47,315 nucleotides of DNA from Xanthobacteraceae bacterium. GTDB lineage: Bacteria > Pseudomonadota > Alphaproteobacteria > Rhizobiales > Xanthobacteraceae. The stretch lies in NCBI GenBank assembly GCA_030037885.1, contig JASHPU010000108.1, positions 1 through 47,315 on the forward strand, given 5' to 3'. This document shows positions 15,927 to 22,852 of the stretch, piece after piece; the stretch's first letter is position 1; each line of letters begins with the position of its first letter. The notes beneath the pieces were generated by a model. That model made no database searches and was not told the DNA's origin. It saw nothing but the letters and a program-made list of their open reading frames with translations. A program made the translations under genes and the position numbers.

Positions 15927-16804
15927 GGACCAGCGCTCGCGATCCGTTCGCCGGCCAAGGTGGTACGATGCATCACACGCCTTAGAACACCCTCGTCGAA
16001 CGGTTGGGCCCAGTGCATCAGCGAGCGGTTGTCCCACATCAAAACGTCGCCGGGCCACCAGCGATGCTTGTAGAGATATTTGTCTTGCACCGCGAGGTCG
16101 ATCAGTTCACCGAGCAGCATACTGCTGTCGGCGATGCTCATGCCCACGATGTGCGACATGTGGACCGGACTGAGGAACAACGAGCGACGACCCGAAACCG
16201 GGTGCACGCGGACAAGCGGGTGTTCGACGACGGGCACCGCGGCCTTCTCCTCGGCCGAAAGCGGCGTGAGGTTGCCGACAGCGCGGCGCGATACCTCGAA
16301 ATCGTGCACCGCGCGTAGTGGATCCACGCGCTTTCGCATCGCCGCGGGCAGATCTTCATAGACCTGTTCAAGATCGCAGAACCAAGTCTCGCCGCCATGG
16401 CGGGTCAGTTCGATACCGCGAAAGACGGCCCCCTTGCTCGGAATCTCGCGATAGCTGCTGTCGATATGCCATTTCTGCGTCACGTGCAGGTATCGCACCG
16501 TGTTGTGCTCTGCCGGAAGGTGCTGGCCTTGCGTATCGACGTTGGACACGCGGAAAATCTCGTTGTGGGCATCCGAGCGCACCGCCTTCATCGGGAACTC
16601 CTCAAGCGCACCAAAGCGCCTGGTGAACTCGACTTGCTGCGCATCAGAGATGTGCTGGTCGACGAAAATCAAAACCTTGTAGTCGACCCAGGCGTCATGA
16701 ATTGTACGGATCGTCTCGGGGTCGAGCGTATGCGCCAAGTCGATCCCGCGAACTTCGGCGCTCAGATGGTTTCCATAGGGATTTGGCCGAATCTCCAAAG
16801 ACAT
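15923..16804 (-). CDS. TauD/TfdA-family Fe(II)/2-oxoglutarate-dependent oxygenase
   Basis: 293 aa from the ATG at 16804 (MSLEIRPNPYG). The facial triad is H113-x-D115 (KWHIDSSY) and H264 (MHWAQPFD); arginines follow in LRRVMHRTTL (R275, R276, R280) for 2OG and substrate carboxylates. Length fits TauD, TfdA and ScoE/Rv0097 relatives. The frame is open back to 16975 but that extension is AT-rich and unlike the family. First gene of the six-gene lipid operon. Taurine use is unlikely given the neighbours; hydroxylation, desaturation or oxidative decarboxylation of a fatty-acid-derived substrate is more plausible. Confidence 0.85.
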   Translation of the reverse strand: MSLEIRPNPYGNHLSAEVRGIDLAHTLDPETIRTIHDAWVDYKVLIFVDQHISDAQQVEFTRRFGALEEFPMKAVRSDAHNEIFRVSNVDTQGQHLPAEHNTVRYLHVTQKWHIDSSYREIPSKGAVFRGIELTRHGGETWFCDLEQVYEDLPAAMRKRVDPLRAVHDFEVSRRAVGNLTPLSAEEKAAVPVVEHPLVRVHPVSGRRSLFLSPVHMSHIVGMSIADSSMLLGELIDLAVQDKYLYKHRWWPGDVLMWDNRSLMHWAQPFDEGVLRRVMHRTTLAGERIASAGP

Positions 16805-17269
16805 GGCGTACTCCCACACTGACGGGTATTCCACCAAGTCGCAATTAATTAGCAGCACACCGGGCGTCCGACAAGCATAATTTTTAGCTTCTTGAATTAC
16901 AACGCTCGATCGTTCTAACGCTTTGATTGTATTCACGTTAATGCCGCCTGCAAAACTTCGGACGATGCCGATCACTTTGGCTCCTCGCGCAAGCGCGGAT
17001 CACGTATCGCTGGTCACACGATCAACGCCGCGCATGCTTTGAACCGGCGTCTCATGGATCGATCAATCAGATTTGAAATGAAGTTCTTCGCCGACGACCA
17101 ACGACGATAGTGGACGTCCGTCGGGTTGAGACATGACCCACATCGAGTGCTTTGGCCATATTCGCGGCTCGCGCGATCGTGGAGCACATGGCGCCAACGT
17201 CGGTTTGCGAGTACGTTCGTCCTTTGAACGCGTCTCACTATCGGGCTTAGGTGACTGAAGGGGTGCAAT
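16805..17269. other. Divergent intergenic region between the lipid operon and the FMN dehydrogenase
   Basis: 465 bp, with an AT-richer stretch at about 16840-16940 next to the oxygenase start. It must hold the promoter of the six-gene minus-strand operon and that of the plus-strand dehydrogenase. I see no convincing gene, tRNA or strong palindrome. Short open frames here lack ribosome sites. Confidence 0.5.
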
Positions 17270-18415
17270 ATGCGTTTGCGCGACTGTCACAACTTCCATG
17301 ATTTCCGGCGGCTGGCGCTGCGACGTCTGCCAAGACCCATCTTCGACTACATCGACGGAGCTGCCGACGACGAGGCGACCCATCGTCGGAATACGGCAAG
17401 CTTCGAGCGCTGCGACTTGGTGCCCAACGTGCTGCGCGGTGTGGAAGCCGTTGATGTTTCAGTGACCGTCATGGGCCAGAAACTCGCAGTTCCGTTCTAT
17501 TGCTCCCCCACCGCGCTACAACGATTGTTCCATTATAGGGGCGAGCACGCCGTCGCGGCGGCGGCGGCAAAATATGGCACGATGTTTGGCGTATCCTCGC
17601 TGGGCACGGTCAGCCTGGAGGATTTGCGTAAGGCTCACGATACGCCGCAAGTTTATCAGTTCTATTACCACAAGGATCGCGGCCTCAACCGCGCCATGAT
17701 GCAACGCGCAAAAGATGCCGGCGTCGAGATAATGATGCTGACGGTGGACAGCATTACCGGCGGCAATCGCGAACGCGACCTTCGGACCGGGTTTTCCATT
17801 CCATTTAAGCTTACGCCTGGTGCGATGTTTCAATTCGCGATCAAGCCGACGTGGGGCATCGACTACGTCACTCATGAGAGATTCAAACTGCCCCAGCTGG
17901 ACAAACATTTGGACATGGGTGGCGGGCCGATGTCGATCAGCAGGTATTTCACCGAGATGCTGGATCCTTCCATGACTTGGGACGATGTGGCTGAAATGGT
18001 TCAACAATGGAATGGCCAATTCTGTCTCAAGGGTATCATGTCGGTGGCAGATGCCAAACACGCCGCTCAGATAGGTTGCACCGGCATCGTGCTTTCCAAC
18101 CATGGCGGACGGCAGCTTGACGGCTCGCGAGCGCCGTTCGATCAGCTGGCCGAAATCGTGGATTTCGTGGGGGATCGTATCGATGTGATGATGGACGGAG
18201 GAATCCAACGTGGCACCCATGTACTGAAGGCGCTTTCGCTTGGCGCCAAAGCCGTCGGAGTTGGACGCCTCTATCTGTACCCTCTCGCAGCCGCTGGTCA
18301 GGCCGGGGTAGAACGGGCGCTTGGTCTGTTGCGGACAGAGATCGAGCGAGCAATGAAGCTGATGGGTTGCACCGCAATCGCGCAGCTCTCTCGTGACAAT
18401 CTGCGATTCAGATAG
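17270..18415 (+). CDS. FMN-dependent 2-hydroxyacid dehydrogenase/oxidase (LldD family)
   Basis: 381 aa. A full-length TIM-barrel flavoenzyme: the N-terminal FDYIDGAADDE motif, SPTALQRLFHYRGE, and the active-site signature LSNHGGRQLDGSRAP with catalytic His278 and the nearby Arg, then MMDGGIQRGTHVLKAL. Family members oxidise L-lactate, glycolate, mandelate or longer 2-hydroxy acids; MftD in mycofactocin clusters is a peptide-pathway relative. ATG 17270 has an AAGGGG site. It faces away from the lipid operon and precedes the RiPP cassette by 432 bp, so it may be a tailoring enzyme of either pathway; the substrate is unknown. Confidence 0.9.
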   Translation: MRLRDCHNFHDFRRLALRRLPRPIFDYIDGAADDEATHRRNTASFERCDLVPNVLRGVEAVDVSVTVMGQKLAVPFYCSPTALQRLFHYRGEHAVAAAAAKYGTMFGVSSLGTVSLEDLRKAHDTPQVYQFYYHKDRGLNRAMMQRAKDAGVEIMMLTVDSITGGNRERDLRTGFSIPFKLTPGAMFQFAIKPTWGIDYVTHERFKLPQLDKHLDMGGGPMSISRYFTEMLDPSMTWDDVAEMVQQWNGQFCLKGIMSVADAKHAAQIGCTGIVLSNHGGRQLDGSRAPFDQLAEIVDFVGDRIDVMMDGGIQRGTHVLKALSLGAKAVGVGRLYLYPLAAAGQAGVERALGLLRTEIERAMKLMGCTAIAQLSRDNLRFR

Positions 18416-18741
18416 TGGTCCGCTGAGAAAGGTGATGAACGTCGAACTGGGGGGCACGCAAGCGCGCTCAGCAGCGGATATATGAGCCTGAAAACGACTG
18501 CGCCTTTGAACGATGATCCATTATCGAGTTGCCAGCCGTGGCAAGTACGGAATCAGGAGGCGGCGCTGCTTATGCGGCTGTTGCTGGGCAAAAAAGCCGT
18601 CGCGCGCCGTGGGCTATTTGTCTCACGAGATATGATATAGCTACAAGCCGCTGATTTCATGAAGAAAAGCGAAGAATCTCCTGACAGCCGTTCTCTCCCC
18701 GCTGAACCGCAGGCCTTTCGAGTTCTCCACCAAAAATTTTC
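18416..18741. other. Intergenic region upstream of the RiPP cassette
   Basis: No recognised gene. A 52-codon frame at 18482-18640 (starts MSLKTTAPLNDDPL) has no ribosome site and no family I recognise; it could be a relic. The sequence becomes AT-richer toward the precursor gene, as expected of a promoter region. Confidence 0.4.
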
Positions 18742-18770
18742 TTGAGGCCTATAGCAACCGTACATTTTAT
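18742..18770 (+). promoter_or_regulatory. Candidate sigma-70-type promoter for the RiPP cassette
   Basis: TTGAGG (18742-18747), a 17-bp spacer and TTTTAT (18765-18770) form a fair -35/-10 pair, 77 bp before the precursor start. The match is only moderate, and the alphaproteobacterial consensus is loose, so this is a suggestion. Confidence 0.3.
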
Positions 18771-18847
18771 CGGGTAGTATGGGTTGGTAATCGCAATTCC
18801 TGAAAATTGGCTTTCCGCAAAATTTGGTTCAGCAGGGGAGATATCCA

Positions 18848-19099
18848 ATGGCGGACGTCAAGAAGCTCTCGGTGAAAGAGGCAGCGGCAGCGGCGGCGAG
18901 GTGCGCAGCGACGGCAGCGCAATGCGCGGCGAAAGCCGCCAAATGCGCGGCAACCGCGGCCAGATGCGCAGCTCCTGCAGCAGCCGCCAGATGCGCGGCA
19001 ACTGCCGCGAGATGCGCCGCAACGGCCGCCAGATGCGCCGCGACAGCCGCCAGATGCTCGGCAACCGCGGCCAAGTGCGCGGCAGAGAATCCGGACTGA
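18848..19099 (+). CDS. Putative RiPP precursor peptide with heptad-spaced cysteines
   Basis: 83 aa, preceded by a strong site (AGGGGAGA, 8 bp spacing) that fixes this frame. Residues 1-16 (MADVKKLSVKEAAAAA) look like a short leader. Residues 17-79 repeat a seven-residue unit ARCAATA with variants (Q/K for R, K/P for T). Cysteines are at 19, 26, 33, 40, 49, 56, 63, 70 and 77: exactly seven apart except one 9-residue step at the Pro43 unit. The tail is ENPD. Composition is mostly Ala, Cys, Arg/Lys and Thr. As a helix, the Cys and basic residues would line one side. It sits directly before a DUF692/MNIO gene, the enzyme class that rearranges Cys or C-terminal residues in ribosomal peptides, and other peptide-modification genes follow. 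I do not recognise a named precursor family. The repetitive DNA leaves other frames open, but none has a comparable start. Confidence 0.8.
   Translation: MADVKKLSVKEAAAAAARCAATAAQCAAKAAKCAATAARCAAPAAAARCAATAARCAATAARCAATAARCSATAAKCAAENPD
18896..19084 (+). repeat. 21-bp tandem repeat array inside the precursor gene
   Basis: About nine diverged copies of a 21-bp unit resembling GCCGCCAGATGCGCCGCAAC plus one base, each encoding one ARCAATA heptad. One copy, near residues 41-47, is longer by two codons. Synonymous third-base differences between copies show that selection kept the peptide while the DNA drifted. Confidence 0.85.
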
Positions 19100-19120
19100 A
19101 GGACAAAGACAGCGTAAGAG

Positions 19121-19157
19121 GGCCCGGCGCGCTGCCATGAAGCGGACGTGCCGGGCC
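19121..19157 (+). promoter_or_regulatory. Strong RNA hairpin between precursor and MNIO genes
   Basis: GGCCCGGCGCG (19121-19131) pairs with CGTGCCGGGCC (19147-19157): 11 pairs including one G-U, with a 15-nt loop. It lies in the 75-bp gap after the precursor stop and has no following U-run. In RiPP operons a hairpin here often makes the precursor mRNA more abundant than that of the enzymes, through partial termination or protection from 3' decay; that role is inferred. Confidence 0.6.
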
Positions 19158-19174
19158 AGTACGAGGTACCGCGC

Positions 19175-20095
19175 ATGAGCGTTCCGCACCTCGGCGTCGG
19201 ACTCCAGTTCAACCCGGAACTGATTGGATGGTTTCCCTTCCTTGACCAATCCCTCGATGCGCTGGAGATCCTGTTCGATTCAGTGATGGGGCCTCTTGAC
19301 GGCCCGGCGCTGTTGTCGCCCCGCTCTGTCGATCTCGTGCGCGACATTGCCGACAAATTTTTGCTCATCGGACATTCGAACTACGGCGGAGATTTCGGGT
19401 TCGACGATCTGATGAGCACCGCTGCGGTGCGACGCCACGTTCCGCTTGCCAAGAAAATGAACGTCTCGTGGGTGGCGAACCACTGCTTCTACAGCGATGC
19501 CTCCTGGTCCGACGTTTGGAGCAGCCCGTTACAGTTTTCCAGCGCCGAGGTCGCTCGGGTTGCTGCAAGGGCGCGTGCCCTCCAGGCTCTCTACGGCGTA
19601 CCGCTTGCGCACGAAAACGCCGCCTACTACCGGACCTGTCCCGGCAGCGAAATGCCGGAGGAGGAATTCCTCGCGCAGGTCTTGGAACTGTCCGGGACCT
19701 ATTTGCACCTCGACCTGCACAACTTGTATGCGAATGCGCTGAACCATGGCGCGAACGGCTATTCCATCCGACGCTTTATGGCCACCATACCGCTCGACCG
19801 TGTCATTTCCATTCATATGGCGGGGGGCCGTTGGATCGACGGTCAGTACCACGACCTTCACGACACGCAAGTTGCCGAAGCGGTCTGGGACCTGCTCGAC
19901 GAAGTTCTGTCGCGCGCTCGCCCCGGTGTCGTGATCCTAGAATACGAAACGCAGGCTCTCCACTGCGACGGCGAAACACTCGATACCGACCGCACCACCG
20001 ACTTAATCCTCTCCGACCTCGAACGGGCGCGGAAGGCATGGGATCGCGCTTACGGCCCGGCGAGCCGTCGAACCACGCGCAACGAGGCCGCGTGA
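19175..20095 (+). CDS. DUF692 multinuclear non-heme iron oxidative enzyme (MNIO)
   Basis: 306 aa TIM-barrel. Metal-ligand motifs of the MbnB/TglH (DUF692) family are recognisable in order: GHSNYGGDF, ANHCFYSD, LAHENAAYY, LDLHNLYANALNHG, ISIHMAGG, HDLHDTQV and ILEYETQ, giving the His/Asp/Glu set for a two- or three-iron site. Family members install oxazolone-thioamide, excise Cys beta-carbon or otherwise remodel Cys and Asp residues of precursor peptides. It follows the Cys-repeat peptide after 75 bp and overlaps the partner gene (TGATG). ATG 19175 has GAGG 8 bp upstream; an in-frame GTG at 19148 lies in the hairpin and is less likely. Confidence 0.9.
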   Translation: MSVPHLGVGLQFNPELIGWFPFLDQSLDALEILFDSVMGPLDGPALLSPRSVDLVRDIADKFLLIGHSNYGGDFGFDDLMSTAAVRRHVPLAKKMNVSWVANHCFYSDASWSDVWSSPLQFSSAEVARVAARARALQALYGVPLAHENAAYYRTCPGSEMPEEEFLAQVLELSGTYLHLDLHNLYANALNHGANGYSIRRFMATIPLDRVISIHMAGGRWIDGQYHDLHDTQVAEAVWDLLDEVLSRARPGVVILEYETQALHCDGETLDTDRTTDLILSDLERARKAWDRAYGPASRRTTRNEAA

Positions 20096-21057
20096 TGGAT
20101 GCGCGCTTGGTGTGGGACACATGGCGGCGCGTTCTGACCAGCGATGATCTCGTCGAGTGGGTCATGAAACCCGATTGCCGAGCAGAGGCTCCAAACGGCC
20201 TCTCCCCGGACGAGATTGCGATCCTGGCCGACTACGCGGGCACGCCCGCGGCGACCGATTCCAACATCGGCATGTACCGGCGCGGACTGGTCAGGAATGC
20301 ATTGGGCGCGTTGGACCTCGTGCCGCTTACCCGCCGCCTGTTAAACGCGAGTGGACTAGACATCGAAGCGGTCGCGACGGAGTTTGCGCGGTCCGCGGGA
20401 TATGCCGACAACGGACCTAATTTCTGGTCGACCGCAGCTGGTTTTGTTGCATACCTGACGGGCCTCCAGGAATTCGCTTCACGCGCGCAGCAAGACGTAC
20501 TGGCGCTCGACGCGGCGACGATTGCGCTTGCCCGCCGCCTCGGTGAGTGCGCGGCTGCGGTGTGGCCGGACAGCGCGGCCACCGCCTTCTCGGTTGCGGG
20601 CTCACGTGCGCACCGGGAATCAACCCGCTTTGTCGCCAATCGGGCCGCGGTCGTCGTTTCATCATCCTGCGATCTTACGGCTTGGATTGAAAATCCGTTC
20701 AACTTCGATGCCGGCGAGGAGTTGGAACTTTCGCCGCGACATTGGCTGGTCTACTTTCCAGCAGCCGAGGCCGCGCACGAATACGCGGAACTGTCCGGGC
20801 GAAGCGCCCGCACCTTCGATCTTCTTTGGACTTCAAAGACCACAGCGGAGTTATCGCTGGCGTTAGGCGGTCTTCCGCGGGCGGATGTGCTTGCGGTGAT
20901 CGACTCGCTCGCAGAGCTCGGCGTCATAGTCGGCGAGGCTGACCTGCTCAGCTTGACCCCTCCGGCGCGATTGCATCAGGGGTGCGGTGATCAATCCACA
21001 GGCACTCTTCATCCGACTCGCGCCGGAGCAGCGAGGCAAGCCCATGAGAGCACATGA
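20095..21057 (+). CDS. Probable MNIO partner protein with C-terminal winged helix (RiPP recognition type)
   Basis: 320 aa, not assignable to a named family with certainty. The N-terminal two thirds are helical (VWDTWRRVLTSDDLVEWV; VLALDAATIALARRLGE). Residues about 240-295 (SGRSARTFDLLWTSKTTAEL ... VIDSLAELGVIVG) look like a winged helix. MNIO enzymes usually act with an adjacent partner (MbnC, TglI) that binds the leader through such a fold. The coupled TGATG start with the MNIO gene supports a complex. The stop lies 14 nt inside the next gene. Function as leader-peptide binding partner is inferred from position and fold pattern. Confidence 0.6.
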   Translation: MDARLVWDTWRRVLTSDDLVEWVMKPDCRAEAPNGLSPDEIAILADYAGTPAATDSNIGMYRRGLVRNALGALDLVPLTRRLLNASGLDIEAVATEFARSAGYADNGPNFWSTAAGFVAYLTGLQEFASRAQQDVLALDAATIALARRLGECAAAVWPDSAATAFSVAGSRAHRESTRFVANRAAVVVSSSCDLTAWIENPFNFDAGEELELSPRHWLVYFPAAEAAHEYAELSGRSARTFDLLWTSKTTAELSLALGGLPRADVLAVIDSLAELGVIVGEADLLSLTPPARLHQGCGDQSTGTLHPTRAGAARQAHEST

Positions 21058-22819
21058 GCAAGGTCGACCGTCCGACCTACACAGCCTTGTTGGCAGACTG
21101 CCCAACGACGCGTTTGTCATGCTTGACCCGGCAGTTGAAGTCCTGGAGCCCGAGATCGCCGAACATCGATTGCTGGGTCACGGCTATTTTGAAGTCGGCA
21201 TGGTCGTGCCGCCGGGTGAAGGCCTGTTGGCGTTCGTGACCGCACTCGGCCAACAGCCGGTCAATCTTGGCACCCTGCGCGCGCAATTCGACGATCAGCA
21301 GATTATCGACAAGATGCTCGCTTCCCTGCGCCAGCACGGATTCATGCACGTCACGTCGCCGACGAAGCCGTCTACCGAAGAGCTCGCACGTTTTCGAGCG
21401 ATAGCCGAGCAAAGGCGCAGAGAAACGTTACGCCGTTCACTCGTCATCGACCTGGATGCGCCAATTTCAATTGATGATCTCCGCGTCCGCTTGAGCGCGG
21501 AAGTCTCAGCACCAGAAGTGCGGTTGCGTTGTGCGCGATTAGTAGACCACAAGAGAATATTGGCCGAACTGGCGTGTCTGCGGCAAGCCGGCGCGGTGCG
21601 GATGCATCACACCGTGGTGCAAACGAACGACCTCTCAGCCGATCGCGAACTCTGCCGATCGCTCATCCGCTTGGGAGCGTCGGTCCACCTCGAAGCAGTG
21701 CCTTGGCCGGCACCCGATCGTCCCATTCCCGGGCTTGATGAAATGACCCGGAATTGCGTCGCCGTGCATGTGCTAATGACACCGGGCCTATCGATCCTCG
21801 ACGATGCCGTACGCCACCGAGCCCTGACCTGGGCGGGGTCGGTATTTATCTCCGGCCTGTGTTTAAGACTTGAACCAGAGGCTCTCTGGCCGGCGGGGAA
21901 TGCTCGAGAGGATGATTTCATCGACCTCTTCAATGCGGTACGTGCGATCGAGAACGAGTTCGGAGACGTTCTAATCGTCAACCTGCCGAGCGACGAGGTG
22001 TTGCTTGGCAATACGGCATCGTCTTCATCTCCCGACCGGCTGTCCGATTTTGCCAACAGTTTTCGCACATCGTACATGCGGTGGCGCCTCCCCGTGTTGA
22101 AGTCCTGTGAAAACGACAACAGCTGGAGCCAAATACCCGAAGTCGAGGACAAGCTGGTCCGCGCTCGAGAAGACCTGTTGCCTAATCATCCGGAACTGCT
22201 GTCGCTCAGGCCCGGCAGCGTCGTGGTGGATGTTTGCGGCGGCTTGGGACGCGTGGCGCGGCGATTGTCGCCAGTGGTTGGTGAAGAAGGACTCATCATT
22301 TCGATCGAGATGTTCCGCTGTCTGAGCGATCGGGCACGCCGGTTTGCCTGCGAAAGAAACTTCATGAACCTGCATTTCCGCCCCGGACTGGCGCAGCGCA
22401 TTCCGCTGCCCGACGCAATGGCGGATGCGGCCGTCAACGAGTGGACCGGAGGCGTCTGGGAACTGGGGCTTGGACCGGCCATGGTCCGGGAAATGGCCAG
22501 AGTGGTTCGCCCCGGCGGCCGCATTGCGGTCACCCATCGGCTGGTGCGGCTTCATCTCGCGTCGTTGGCGCAGCCCTGGGTTCAGTACGAAGAAATCTAC
22601 AGGTGGATGCGTGAAGCCTTCGTGCATCCGCAATTGACCATCATCGCAGAACGCGTATGGGGTCAAATCGCGCCGTCGCTGGTGGGCGACAATGCCACGT
22701 TTTGGCGCAGGCAGTATATGCCGCGCCTGGTCAATCCCTACGACGTAACATACAAATCTGACGACAGTCCGGGTACGCAAGCTGACGTCTATTTGACGCT
22801 CATCGCGCAACGGCAGTGA
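21044..22819 (+). CDS. Winged-helix/PqqD-like domain fused to a class I SAM methyltransferase
   Basis: 591 aa from ATG 21044 (GAGG 7 bp upstream); a GTG at 20987 would add 19 residues. Residues about 20-105 (FVMLDPAVEVLEPEIAEH ... MLASLRQHGFMHV) look like a PqqD/RRE-type winged helix for leader binding. Residues about 120-345 are unassigned; the layout hints at a TIM-barrel like that of radical SAM peptide enzymes, but the CxxxCxxC motif is absent. From about 370 on is a UbiE-like methyltransferase: VVVDVCGGLGRVARRL (motif I, residue ~393), PDAMADAAVNEW and MARVVRPGGRIAVTHR. Probably methylates or scaffolds the modified precursor. Not a known family architecture to me. Confidence 0.65.
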   Translation: MRAHEQGRPSDLHSLVGRLPNDAFVMLDPAVEVLEPEIAEHRLLGHGYFEVGMVVPPGEGLLAFVTALGQQPVNLGTLRAQFDDQQIIDKMLASLRQHGFMHVTSPTKPSTEELARFRAIAEQRRRETLRRSLVIDLDAPISIDDLRVRLSAEVSAPEVRLRCARLVDHKRILAELACLRQAGAVRMHHTVVQTNDLSADRELCRSLIRLGASVHLEAVPWPAPDRPIPGLDEMTRNCVAVHVLMTPGLSILDDAVRHRALTWAGSVFISGLCLRLEPEALWPAGNAREDDFIDLFNAVRAIENEFGDVLIVNLPSDEVLLGNTASSSSPDRLSDFANSFRTSYMRWRLPVLKSCENDNSWSQIPEVEDKLVRAREDLLPNHPELLSLRPGSVVVDVCGGLGRVARRLSPVVGEEGLIISIEMFRCLSDRARRFACERNFMNLHFRPGLAQRIPLPDAMADAAVNEWTGGVWELGLGPAMVREMARVVRPGGRIAVTHRLVRLHLASLAQPWVQYEEIYRWMREAFVHPQLTIIAERVWGQIAPSLVGDNATFWRRQYMPRLVNPYDVTYKSDDSPGTQADVYLTLIAQRQ

Positions 22820-22852
22820 TGCTCTCAAGAGTTGCTTCAAGCGTGACGTACG

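Noticed and set aside
18896..19084. CRISPR array
   Set aside because: Repeats are contiguous 21-bp coding units without spacers.
18784..19140. Alternative frame through the Cys-repeat gene rich in Arg, Gly and Met
   Set aside because: The repeat keeps several frames open; only the ARCAATA frame has a strong ribosome site, and third-position drift follows that frame.
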